Assembly (NCBI GenBank): GCA_947311605.1
Contig: CAMZLC010000041.1
Location: 1 to 5,752 of the forward strand
Source of the DNA: an uncultured Sulfurovum sp.
GTDB taxonomy: Bacteria; Campylobacterota; Campylobacteria; Campylobacterales; Sulfurovaceae
DNA: 5,752 bases
Direction of reading: 5' to 3'
A program made the position numbers and the translations under genes. How positions within the stretch are numbered: position 1 is the stretch's first letter; the number at the start of each line of letters is the position of its first letter. The notes under the pieces were generated by a model. The model had not been told where the DNA came from, made no database searches, and worked only from the letters and a program-made list of their open reading frames with translations. Shown piece by piece: positions 1 through 5,752 of the stretch.

Positions 1-133
1 TTCTAACAAAACAATTAAGAGGGAAAACAAGCAGCCCGGTTTTCAGGCCACCAACTCGGTATTGTCGAGTTTATATCTACGTTTCACTCTGGTCGGTAAT
101 CCCGCTTGTTTCCCCTTATTTCAATCGTTAGGC
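1..133 (+). other. attC: Integron attC recombination site (VCR-like)
   Basis: The left end carries the inverse core box TTCTAAC (1-7) and the right end the core box GTTAGGC (127-133), fitting the GTTRRRY consensus; cassette exchange would cut between G127 and T128. The interior folds back on itself. CTAAC (3-7) pairs with GTTAG (127-131), an unpaired spacer follows (about 8-12 against 122-126), and then 13-32 pairs with 104-121, the core being GGGAAAACAAGC against GCTTGTTTCCCC. A20 and A24 lack partners and would be the extrahelical bases that orient attC folding. The start (TAACAAA...AAGAGGGA) resembles, from memory, Vibrio cholerae repeats. The orientation places the preceding cassette to the left of the window and the next one, starting with the GGDEF-EAL gene, to the right. 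The first base of the inverse core is not a purine, a small departure from consensus. Confidence 0.85.
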
Positions 134-147
134 TATATATTTCCAAC

Positions 148-2157
148 ATGAATGAATTTAACCAAAAATATATTATTGAATTATCTAAAACAACAAAAGT
201 AATAAAGAAAAGTTACCTTGTTGCGTTGTTAATTCTTGCCTTGATTTCCATTGGAAATTATTTTGTACTATCCGCGGTGACACAAGCTCAATTTAAGGTT
301 TCTGAACTCAGAACAGAGGTTATTAAACATGAATTTTTATACCGTAGAATAAAAGAACTTATCACACTCACTTTACATCAAAGTGAAACTAACGCAAAAA
401 CCTCATTGTATAAGTTAACTTGGTTGGAATTAAATGGATTGACAAAGAAATTACGACAAAATCGCATCAACATTGAAAAAGTTTGTCTGTTGCCACGTTC
501 GACACTATCAGCATGGGCGGGGTTTCCTGAAATTATTTCTGACTCAACCACTATCTTACCCGTCCATTCAAAAGAAGTTGAATCTCAATTGAAAGAGTTT
601 CTCTCGCTGGAAAGCTCGACAATAAAATGGCACTTTTCTATCTGGTCTCCATTAGCATTAAAACTGGTTGACAGAGGGGTAATTATGGAGAATATAAAGA
701 AAACAATTAAGGAACTAAATTACAAGAGCACCGATATTACACAAAGATCAGTTACTGTCCATCAAATATTAATATTCAGTACTTTACTTACATTACTTCT
801 TGAATACTTCTTTATTTTTCACCCTCTTCTACAACGATTATCATTAGACTATAAAGAAATAAAAGCCGCCAATGCTAAATTACAATATCAAGCGACACAT
901 GATGATATGACTGGGGTAGGTAATAGGAGGCTTTTTATAGAGACATTAAAACAAGAAAAAAATGCCCCCTTTACAGTGTTTATAATTGATCCAAGTGATT
1001 TTAAGAATATCAACGATCTCCATGGGAATGACATTGGCGACCATGTGCTAAATATCATATCTTCTAGGCTTAAAGACATTGCCCCTAATGCAAGCTGTCA
1101 CTTTCGTTATGGCGGAGATCAATTTGTTATCATTGCCTTTGACTTGGATGGTACACCGCAAGTGGAGCAGTTCGCAAATCAAATTATCAGTGATATAGCT
1201 AAGCCAATAAAGATAAAGGGAAAAGTTATTTTAATGCGCTGTGCTATTGGAATTAATCGGCTAGAACCCCAAAAAAAGGCTATAGATATACAGCAAGTTT
1301 TAAAAGAACTTAACTTTTCTCTTCGTACTGCCAAGGAATCAGAGCAGTTACGTTTTAATATTTTTACTGCAGTAGAGAGCGGTAAAAAATTCTCCAAAGC
1401 TCAATTATCTGCACGAATGAGTGATGCCCTTAACAACGGAGAAATTTGCCCGTTCTACCAGCCTATTATCAATATTGAAACTGGCGATATTATTGGAGCA
1501 GAGGCTTTAGCTCGCTGGGTTTCTAAAGAGGGTATCGTTACTTCGCCTGCGGAATTTTTACCCCTTATTGAAGAATTAAATTTAATGAATAACCTGACTG
1601 AAATAATACTTCAACAGGTGTGTAGTGACCATAAACAACTAGTTGCCGCAGGCATGCACTCAAAATTTATCAGTGTTAATTTTCCTGAAAGTGTTTTAGC
1701 GGATCCTGAGTTACCGATGAAAGTTAATCATTTATTAGGTAGCACAAACTTAAATTACCTGCATATAGAGCTGCTTGAAACTGCGTTACTTCATGAGTCT
1801 TCATATATTATAAAAACTAATCTACAAGCACTTATTGAGCTAGGTGCTCATATTTCAATGGATGATTTTGGCACAGGGTATGCCTCATTGAGTCATTTAC
1901 TTGATTTTCCTTGCCATACGGTCAAGATTGATCGCTGTTTTGTTGCCAACATACCTGGCGATAGTGGCTCGCAATTAATTACGCGAGGAATTATTGATAT
2001 TGCATTAGGCCTTGGAATATCAATAATTGCTGAAGGAATTGAAACGAAAGAGCAAAGTAAGTTTTTCTCTGAATGGACAGAAATAGCAGGCCAAGGGTAT
2101 TTATTTTACCGTCCACAACCATTTTCTGATTTCATCAATTTATTAGAGAGGAAATAA
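148..2157 (+). CDS. Membrane-bound GGDEF-EAL protein, probable c-di-GMP phosphodiesterase with degenerate cyclase domain
   Basis: This 669-residue protein likely breaks down cyclic di-GMP at the inner membrane. It has a first membrane segment at about 22-44, a periplasmic region at about 45-203 that I cannot assign to a family, a second membrane segment at about 204-228, a GGDEF domain (about 245-405) and an EAL domain (about 420-669). The GGDEF signature reads GGDQF (322-326), and DxD before FKNIND is DPS, so cyclase activity is probably lost. The EAL domain keeps E452 (EAL), N511, E541, D572-D573 (DDFGTG), K593, E629 (AEGIET) and Q649 (GQGY), the set expected of an active phosphodiesterase. 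I chose ATG148. An in-frame TTG at 106 lies inside the attC stem. No strong ribosome site precedes ATG148; AGG at 130-132 is rather far. The gene is coupled to the binding-protein gene 2 bp downstream, suggesting a joint sensory role. Confidence 0.93.
   Translation: MNEFNQKYIIELSKTTKVIKKSYLVALLILALISIGNYFVLSAVTQAQFKVSELRTEVIKHEFLYRRIKELITLTLHQSETNAKTSLYKLTWLELNGLTKKLRQNRINIEKVCLLPRSTLSAWAGFPEIISDSTTILPVHSKEVESQLKEFLSLESSTIKWHFSIWSPLALKLVDRGVIMENIKKTIKELNYKSTDITQRSVTVHQILIFSTLLTLLLEYFFIFHPLLQRLSLDYKEIKAANAKLQYQATHDDMTGVGNRRLFIETLKQEKNAPFTVFIIDPSDFKNINDLHGNDIGDHVLNIISSRLKDIAPNASCHFRYGGDQFVIIAFDLDGTPQVEQFANQIISDIAKPIKIKGKVILMRCAIGINRLEPQKKAIDIQQVLKELNFSLRTAKESEQLRFNIFTAVESGKKFSKAQLSARMSDALNNGEICPFYQPIINIETGDIIGAEALARWVSKEGIVTSPAEFLPLIEELNLMNNLTEIILQQVCSDHKQLVAAGMHSKFISVNFPESVLADPELPMKVNHLLGSTNLNYLHIELLETALLHESSYIIKTNLQALIELGAHISMDDFGTGYASLSHLLDFPCHTVKIDRCFVANIPGDSGSQLITRGIIDIALGLGISIIAEGIETKEQSKFFSEWTEIAGQGYLFYRPQPFSDFINLLERK
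2146..2152 (+). promoter_or_regulatory. Ribosome binding site for the binding-protein gene
   Basis: GAGAGGA ends 7 bases before ATG2160 and lies inside the last codons of the upstream gene. With the 2-bp intergenic gap it supports translational coupling and fixes the start of the second gene. Confidence 0.7.
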
Positions 2158-2159
2158 GA

Positions 2160-3446
2160 ATGCAGGGTCAATTTAAAAAGAACCAGTATTTAAACAAAAA
2201 TATCGTTTTCTCGAAAACTTTTTCTAGCATTATCAATGTATTATTCTATTTGTTTTTTTTGCTCGGAACAAATGGCTATGCTTCAGATAATAAAACCATA
2301 GATTTCCAACATTTTTGGATCAGCCCAGGAGAGAAAGCTGCGCTATCTTTAATTGAAAACAAGTTTTATGAGAATAAAGGGAAGTGGTTCGATTCTCCAT
2401 CTCTCGATTATGAGACTATGAAAAATGATTTTATACGACGAACAAGTGTAGGTTTTCCACCTTCAGCATTATGGTTAGGAGGGGAGGATATTCAGTCGTT
2501 TCATTCGCTAGGTATACTGGAAAATCTAACGAATATCACTCAAGACAATGAATGGTCAGAGAATATTTATGATTTTATTGTAGAAAGCACAAAAAATGGA
2601 AACTCGGCCATTGTTTTGCCCATAACGATTCATAATGAAAACTGGGCTTGGTATAACGCGGAAATCTATCACAGCCTAGACCTGCCATTCCCAGATAATT
2701 GGGATGAGTTTATACAACAAGCAGCTATTATCCAAAAAGCAGGGTATCTCCCCTTGGCAATAAACGAACAAGAGTGGAGTATTAGGTTACTGTTTACTAC
2801 TATAGTTGCTGGGGTTGGTGGTAAAGGGGTATATAATCAGCTTTTTATAGACGAAGATTTAACGGTATTTGATCACCCAAAAATTCAGCGGGCACTCTCT
2901 ATTCTTGCGCAGTTGCGCACATTTAAACCTTTGCCAGCTCAAGTTAAAACATGGGATCAGGCAACAAATTTGTTAATGAATAATCAAGCTGCAATGCAGA
3001 TAATGGGGGATTGGGTGAGAGGCGAATTAATTGTATCTGGCAGAGATTTTAAAGGAAAAATTATTTGTACTTCACCTCCTGAGGCAGATAATTTATTTAT
3101 TGCTGCAATCGATTTTATTGCTTTTCCTAAAGTTCAAAGTAAAAAAGAGCAAGCAGGACAGCAACTTCTTTTTAAGACAATTTTAGATAAAGAGCTACAA
3201 ATTAACTTTTCCAAACTAAAAGGTTCTACTCCAGTTCGAAAAGATATTCAAGCCGAGCAGCTAAACCCCTGTGCGGCTAAAAGCCTACCTTATATTATTA
3301 ATAGTCAACAAAGGCTATTAAGCCCACGAATGACAATGAGTGAACAGCTACGTTCAATTATGCAAAAAAAACTTCTGGAATTTTGGAATAATGGTGATAT
3401 GACGGTTAAGCAAGTTACTTTACAGTTGAAGAACCTAAAAAAATAA
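2160..3446 (+). CDS. Periplasmic sugar-binding protein, CUT1 / GtsA-like (SBP_bac_1 fold)
   Basis: This 428-residue exported protein resembles glucose/mannose-binding proteins of carbohydrate ABC transporters. A signal peptide is visible: basic N-terminus, hydrophobic core at about 24-37, likely cleavage after NGYA (residue 41), no lipobox cysteine. Family landmarks occur in order: FWISPGEKAAL (52-62), DIQ (110-112), IHNENWAWYN (157-166), WDEF (181-184), AAMQIMGDW (277-285) and KGSTPVRKD (354-362). Two cysteines (C303, C371) sit where GtsA-like proteins have a pair, probably a disulfide. Compared from memory with the Pseudomonas glucose-binding protein, one of two stacking tryptophans is Phe52, a ligand lysine is Gly107 and a ligand histidine falls near Met391-Met393, so the ligand may differ. 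No permease or ATPase gene accompanies it. The 2-bp gap to the GGDEF-EAL gene suggests it serves as that sensor's ligand-loaded partner rather than, or as well as, a transporter subunit. Confidence 0.9.
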   Translation: MQGQFKKNQYLNKNIVFSKTFSSIINVLFYLFFLLGTNGYASDNKTIDFQHFWISPGEKAALSLIENKFYENKGKWFDSPSLDYETMKNDFIRRTSVGFPPSALWLGGEDIQSFHSLGILENLTNITQDNEWSENIYDFIVESTKNGNSAIVLPITIHNENWAWYNAEIYHSLDLPFPDNWDEFIQQAAIIQKAGYLPLAINEQEWSIRLLFTTIVAGVGGKGVYNQLFIDEDLTVFDHPKIQRALSILAQLRTFKPLPAQVKTWDQATNLLMNNQAAMQIMGDWVRGELIVSGRDFKGKIICTSPPEADNLFIAAIDFIAFPKVQSKKEQAGQQLLFKTILDKELQINFSKLKGSTPVRKDIQAEQLNPCAAKSLPYIINSQQRLLSPRMTMSEQLRSIMQKKLLEFWNNGDMTVKQVTLQLKNLKK

Positions 3447-3506
3447 ACCTTAGAATTTGGGGCTGAATTCATCTACATTGTTTTCAGAAGGGTATCGAAA
3501 GAGCCT
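3447..3506. other. Short flank between the operon and the group II intron; no clear gene or terminator
   Basis: I see no terminator hairpin and no second attC here, although a cassette would be expected to end in one. On the minus strand an open frame of 18 codons runs from the intron boundary (3506) to TAA at 3450-3452 and would end in DEFSPKF. It could be the tail of the gene into which the intron inserted, but it is too short to assign. Confidence 0.3.
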
Positions 3507-3579
3507 ATCGGGATAGGAACGGCCATCACTGACCGCCCCTCCCACACCACCAAGCATACGGATCGCGTACTAAGGCGGT
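3507..3579 (-). ncRNA. Group II intron domains V and VI
   Basis: Read on the minus strand, domain V spans 3579 to 3546 (34 nt): ACCGCC at its 5' end pairs with GGTGGT at its 3' end, and TACG pairs with CGTA near the tip, with a two-base TG bulge. Domain VI (about 3543-3507) pairs GGGA/GGGGCGGTC with GGCCGTTCC/TCCC and leaves a bulged A in CCTATCCC, the expected branch point. Pairing in the middle of domain V is imperfect (TT opposite T, and a five-base loop CGATC), which may reflect decay. Confidence 0.75.
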
Positions 3580-3587
3580 TCGGCTGA

Positions 3588-4346
3588 TCAAGACAGGAGA
3601 TGTATACCTGGGAGAAAAAGACCAAGAGTTCTTCGGAAATAGGCATTCGGTAACGCGATTATCACCCACTTGACTCTGCTCATCCGCCAACAGCCTTTTC
3701 GGGCATTTCCCGTACTCACTGCTGACTTATGATAAATACCACGTTTCTTCAACTCTCGGACACGGGTTCGCGGATTTTTCCACTGTTTCCAGAGAATACA
3801 CCGTAAACGCCTCATTATCCATCCGTGGAGAGAGCGAAGCCACTTGATACTGAGCTTGGCAAATCGATAATAGATCCACCAACCATGCAGATATTCGTTC
3901 AAGTTGTAAATAATCTGATGAATGCTTTTGCCGCTTGACCTGCTGGTCAACTGCCGCACCCTTTCTTTCAATCGCTTGATTGATTTCGGGTGGATCTGGA
4001 CACGTGTGAAGTTTATCATACTGGTGATTCTGAATCCGAGAAAGCACATTTCCCATGGACGGGTAACGTGGCTTTTCTCTTCATTCACCTTCAAACGTAA
4101 TCGATGGGTTACAAAATGTGATACTTTTTGCATAACCCTGTTGGCAGCTCTTTGACTACGGACGAATATGTTAAAATCGTCCGCATAACGGGCGAAACAC
4201 AGATTGCGCTTTTCAAGCTCTTTATCAAGCTCGTCCAGCACAATATTAGACAACAACGGAGAAAGAGGGCCTCCTTGAGGAGTCCCCTCTTCGGCAGCTT
4301 GTACTAAACCATCGATCATCACTCCGGATGTGAGGAATTTACGTAT
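3588..4346 (-). pseudogene. ltrA: Group II intron reverse transcriptase/maturase, N-terminally truncated
   Basis: The frame encodes the C-terminal part of an LtrA-type intron protein. Recognisable homology starts at IRKFLTSG (from 4346) and continues through GTPQGGPLSPLL (RT block 4), ARYADDF (block 5 with the catalytic YADD pair), CFLGFRI (block 7) and LNEYLHGWWIYYRFA, typical of the thumb/maturase X domain. It stops at TGA 3588-3590, shortly before domain V. No HNH endonuclease domain follows. About 250 residues remain against 400 or more in intact relatives. RT blocks 0-3, including the first catalytic aspartate, are absent, so polymerase activity is not expected. A GTG at 4322-4320 could start a shorter product, but it corresponds to an internal valine of the family. 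Confidence 0.9.
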
Positions 4347-4347
4347 G

Positions 4348-4428
4348 GAATAATAGGGGACAGACCACGATTAAAATTGCAACGCATTTCCCCAATGAAA
4401 TTTATTTGGGGTCTGTCCCCTATTATTC
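4348..4428. repeat. 81-bp element with 19-bp perfect inverted repeats (GGGGACAGACC type)
   Basis: GAATAATAGGGGACAGACC (4348-4366) is repeated exactly in inverted orientation at 4410-4428, with a 43-base spacer. A smaller alternative hairpin, CCCCAA (4390-4395) with TTGGGG (4406-4411), overlaps the right arm. From memory, GGGGACAGACC(ACG) repeats accompany REP-associated tyrosine transposase (RAYT, Y1) genes in gammaproteobacteria; no transposase is encoded here, so this would be a non-autonomous copy. It separates a truncated intron RT on the left from a truncated higB on the right. Confidence 0.8.
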
Positions 4429-4429
4429 T

Positions 4430-4516
4430 AGCATCAGAATTAACAGCCAATGGCGCATCTGTTTTGAATGGAAAAACGGTGACTCTTTCAATGTAGAAAT
4501 TGTTGATTACCACTAG
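4430..4516 (+). pseudogene. higB: HigB toxin, C-terminal remnant
   Basis: The last 28 codons of a HigB-type toxin (a ribosome-dependent mRNA interferase of the RelE/HigB superfamily) remain. The frame reads SIRINSQWRICFEW, then KNGDSFNVEIVDYH and TAG. The RICFxW and VEIVDYH motifs are characteristic of the HigB C-terminus. Intact members have about 90 residues, so roughly two thirds are missing, cut exactly at the end of the 81-bp inverted-repeat element. No toxin can be made from this copy. A remnant of the antitoxin follows 19 bp downstream, in the usual higB-higA order. Confidence 0.88.
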
Positions 4517-4535
4517 ATTCAACAGGGTAAAGAAA

Positions 4536-4634
4536 ATGAAAACTAAAAAACTACCTCCTATCCACCCAGGAAAGATACTATTCGAAGAGTTTTTAGAGCC
4601 TATGGGCATCAGCCAATATCGCGTAAGCGCTTAA
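4536..4634 (+). pseudogene. higA: HigA antitoxin, N-terminal remnant interrupted by IS66
   Basis: ATG4536, with AGGG 8 bases upstream (4524-4527), opens a frame reading MKTKKLPPIHPGKILFEEFL, then EPMGISQYR. This is the highly conserved start of XRE-family HigA antitoxins (HPGxxLxEEFLxPMGISQYR). True higA sequence ends at codon 29 (4622). The next bases, GTAAGCG, are the IS66 terminus, and the frame stops at TAA 4632-4634 after three insertion-derived codons. The helix-turn-helix DNA-binding domain is almost wholly lost, so neither toxin neutralisation nor autoregulation is expected. Confidence 0.88.
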
Positions 4635-4636
4635 CA
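4623..4636. repeat. IS66 terminal inverted repeat (right end)
   Basis: GTAAGCGCTTAACA starts exactly where higA homology stops, 23 bases outside the tnpC stop codon. GTAA at the tip followed by GCG is the usual end of IS66 elements. Its exact inner limit cannot be set without the partner end. Confidence 0.7.
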
Positions 4637-4645
4637 AACCCCACT

Positions 4646-5620
4646 TCAAGGCCGTGTGATTTTCTCAGCTGTTAGATTCCAGGGTAGCAACGCTTCGTAA
4701 GCTTCCAGCGTTGTGGCTTTTGGTAACTCAGTGAATATATGTCTTAAATATACATACGGTTCAAGTTTATTCGCTTTTGCTGTCTCGATCAGGCTATACA
4801 GTAAGGCACTCGCCTCTGCTCCTTGCGGAGTGCCTGCGAACAGCCAGTTTTTACGTCCCAGGACGAAAGGACGTATCGCATTTTCTGCTCCATTATTATC
4901 TGGCTGGAGATTCCCATCTTTCAGGTACCCAACAAGCCTATCCCATTGTTTGAGTGTGTAGTTGACAGCTTTGCCCAATAACCCTTTGGGGGGTGTCTGG
5001 AGTGATTTTTTGGATAACCACTTGTGAAAATCATCAAGGATAACCTGAGACTTTTCCTGGCGTAGATCAAATATCTCCTGTGGGGTAAGCTTGGCAAGCT
5101 GTGCCTCTTTTTCCAGTCGGTACAGACTCTTGATATAATTCAGAGCCACATCAGCACTACGGCTTTTTCGGTTCTTCCCTTGAGCCTTTATTACATCGGT
5201 AAATTTTCGACGTGCGTGAGCCCAGCAACCAAGATGGTTTATATCTTTTTGGATATCAAGAAAATTGTACCCACTAAACCCATCGGTCTGTACATATCCC
5301 TTGAAATCACCGAGGAATTTTTTAGCCGCATCTCCGTGCCGGGTGGCATGATATTCAAAAACAAGAACTGGTTTCTCGGGATCTCCACGTCGAAAGACCC
5401 ACATGTACGACTTTGTGGTGGGTGCTCTCCCTGGTTCTGCCAATACCTGCACCGGTGTTTCGTCAATATTGATATAATTACCTGATGTTATTTCATCTTG
5501 AAGCAAATTCAGTAATGGTAGGCACGCATCAGCTACTTTTTGTGCCCAATTGCACATAGAAGCTCTGGTGATATCACCACCCAGGCGAAGAAGTTGCTTT
5601 TCCTGACGGTAAAAAGGCAT
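4646..5620 (-). pseudogene. tnpC: IS66 transposase TnpC, 5'-truncated
   Basis: TnpC is the DDE transposase of IS66 elements. Recognisable sequence runs from MPFYRQEKQLLRLGGDITRA (from 5620) to TGA 4646-4648, about 324 residues, against roughly 500 in complete proteins. The DDE triad is present: D in INIDETPVQVL, D in VQTDGFSGYN and E in NNGAENAIRPF, followed by GRKNWLFAGTPQGA and the C-terminal IS66 helix region. The N-terminal leucine-zipper and zinc-finger part is missing. The frame stays open upstream to a TTG at 5710, adding about 30 residues that do not resemble IS66; I take these as read-through into joined foreign DNA. Without the N-terminal DNA-binding part and TnpA/TnpB it is probably inactive. 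Confidence 0.88.
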
Positions 5621-5752
5621 GTGAAGGGTGTTGAAAAGAGTAGGTGTTAACCGAACAAATACAGTGACATAAGACACGAAAGCCTCTATGGTAGAGTAAG
5701 GATTAACCAATGTTCTTTACATCAAAATGGAGGCTTTCGTGCATCATAAAAA
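5621..5752. other. Unassigned sequence joined to the IS66 fragment
   Basis: This end of the window does not resemble IS66. It contributes about 30 in-frame codons to the truncated tnpC frame and contains the 12-bp inverted repeat described separately. An ATG at 5727-5729 on the plus strand begins MEAFVHHK and runs off the window; it may be the start of a gene but has no clear ribosome site. Confidence 0.4.
5675..5741. repeat. 12-bp inverted repeat with 43-base spacer
   Basis: CACGAAAGCCTC (5675-5686) is matched exactly by GAGGCTTTCGTG (5730-5741); after one mismatch two further bases also pair. It could be the end of another insertion sequence, a pair of transposase binding sites or a partial inverted duplication, since both arms read EAFV in opposite frames. 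No T-run follows either arm, which argues against a simple terminator. Confidence 0.6.

Larger units (their letters stand above)
3507..4347 (-). mobile_element. Group II intron, 3' fragment (5' half lost)
   Basis: This minus-strand segment holds the 3' part of a retroelement. It carries the C-terminal half of an intron-encoded reverse transcriptase/maturase followed by ribozyme domains V and VI, ending in CCCGAT at 3507, which fits the group II 3' end rule (AY). The 5' end with its GUGYG motif, domains I-III and the first RT blocks are missing; homology stops at the inverted-repeat element at 4348. It therefore cannot splice or move by itself. Base composition is visibly richer in G+C than the operon to its left, which fits a foreign origin. 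Confidence 0.85.
4623..5620 (-). mobile_element. IS66-family insertion sequence, right-end fragment
   Basis: The element ends at 4623 in GTAAGCG, the typical IS66 terminus, inside higA. It contains the 3' two thirds of the transposase gene tnpC in minus orientation. The other end, with tnpA and tnpB and the first part of tnpC, is not in the window. Homology to IS66 stops at about 5620, where unrelated sequence begins. With only one end visible, the 8-bp target duplication expected for IS66 cannot be checked. Confidence 0.85.

Noticed and set aside
106..147. An upstream in-frame TTG start adding 14 residues to the GGDEF-EAL protein
   Set aside because: It lies within the attC stem, has no ribosome site, and the added residues are not part of the first membrane segment; ATG148 just after the attC is the more natural start.
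888..1397. Two minus-strand open frames within the GGDEF-EAL gene
   Set aside because: They are antisense shadows of a well-supported coding region and lack motifs or start signals.
3447..3506. A rho-independent terminator or second attC after the binding-protein gene
   Set aside because: I found neither a GC-rich hairpin with a T-run nor paired RYYYAAC/GTTRRRY boxes in this stretch.
3727..4155. Further open frames within the intron RT region on both strands
   Set aside because: They overlap the reverse transcriptase in other frames and contain no recognisable domain.
3507..4347. A class C-attC group II intron targeting an attC site
   Set aside because: The orientation opposite to the cassette genes would fit, but domain V (ACCGCC...GGTGGT) does not look like the IIC type and no attC core box is visible at the 3' exon junction.
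4319..4609. A 96-codon minus-strand frame opposite higBA
   Set aside because: It spans the inverted-repeat element and the antisense of both higB and higA remnants and shows no family motif; the plus-strand reading is clearly homologous to HigB/HigA.
4713..5485. Plus- and minus-strand open frames overlapping tnpC
   Set aside because: They are alternative readings of the IS66 transposase, which has clear DDE motifs in its own frame.
1..5752. CRISPR array, tRNA or rRNA genes
   Set aside because: No regularly spaced direct repeats, cloverleaf or ribosomal RNA sequence was seen.

Overview
The window most resembles a mobile, accessory region of a low-GC gammaproteobacterium, possibly a marine lineage such as the Vibrionales, Alteromonadales or Oceanospirillales. 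The clues are a VCR-like integron attC site at the left edge, AT-rich resident genes, a membrane GGDEF-EAL protein, and remnants of IS66, a group II intron and higBA. No species can be named from the sequence.

Layout: positions 1-133 form a complete or nearly complete attC recombination site, with cassette polarity left to right. Fifteen bases after its R' box (127-133) begins a tight two-gene operon. The first gene (148-2157) encodes an inner-membrane c-di-GMP protein with two membrane segments, a periplasmic sensor region, a degenerate GGDEF domain (GGDQF) and an EAL domain whose catalytic residues look intact. The second (2160-3446, 2-bp gap) encodes a secreted periplasmic sugar-binding protein of the CUT1/GtsA glucose-binding type. 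No ABC permease or ATPase gene is present. I infer that the two form a ligand-sensing unit in which the binding protein reports to the periplasmic domain of the phosphodiesterase, as known for NspS-MbaA in Vibrio cholerae.

From 3507 to the right edge the sequence is a patchwork of broken mobile and addictive elements. In order these are: the 3' half of a group II intron on the minus strand (domains V/VI plus the C-terminal part of its reverse transcriptase/maturase); an 81-bp element with 19-bp perfect inverted repeats carrying GGGGACAGACC; the last 28 codons of higB and the first 29 codons of higA; and the right end of an IS66 element with a 5'-truncated tnpC. Last comes 132 bp of unrecognised sequence carrying a 12-bp inverted repeat. 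Each boundary is a truncation, so this part records successive insertions and deletions. Only the two signalling genes look intact.
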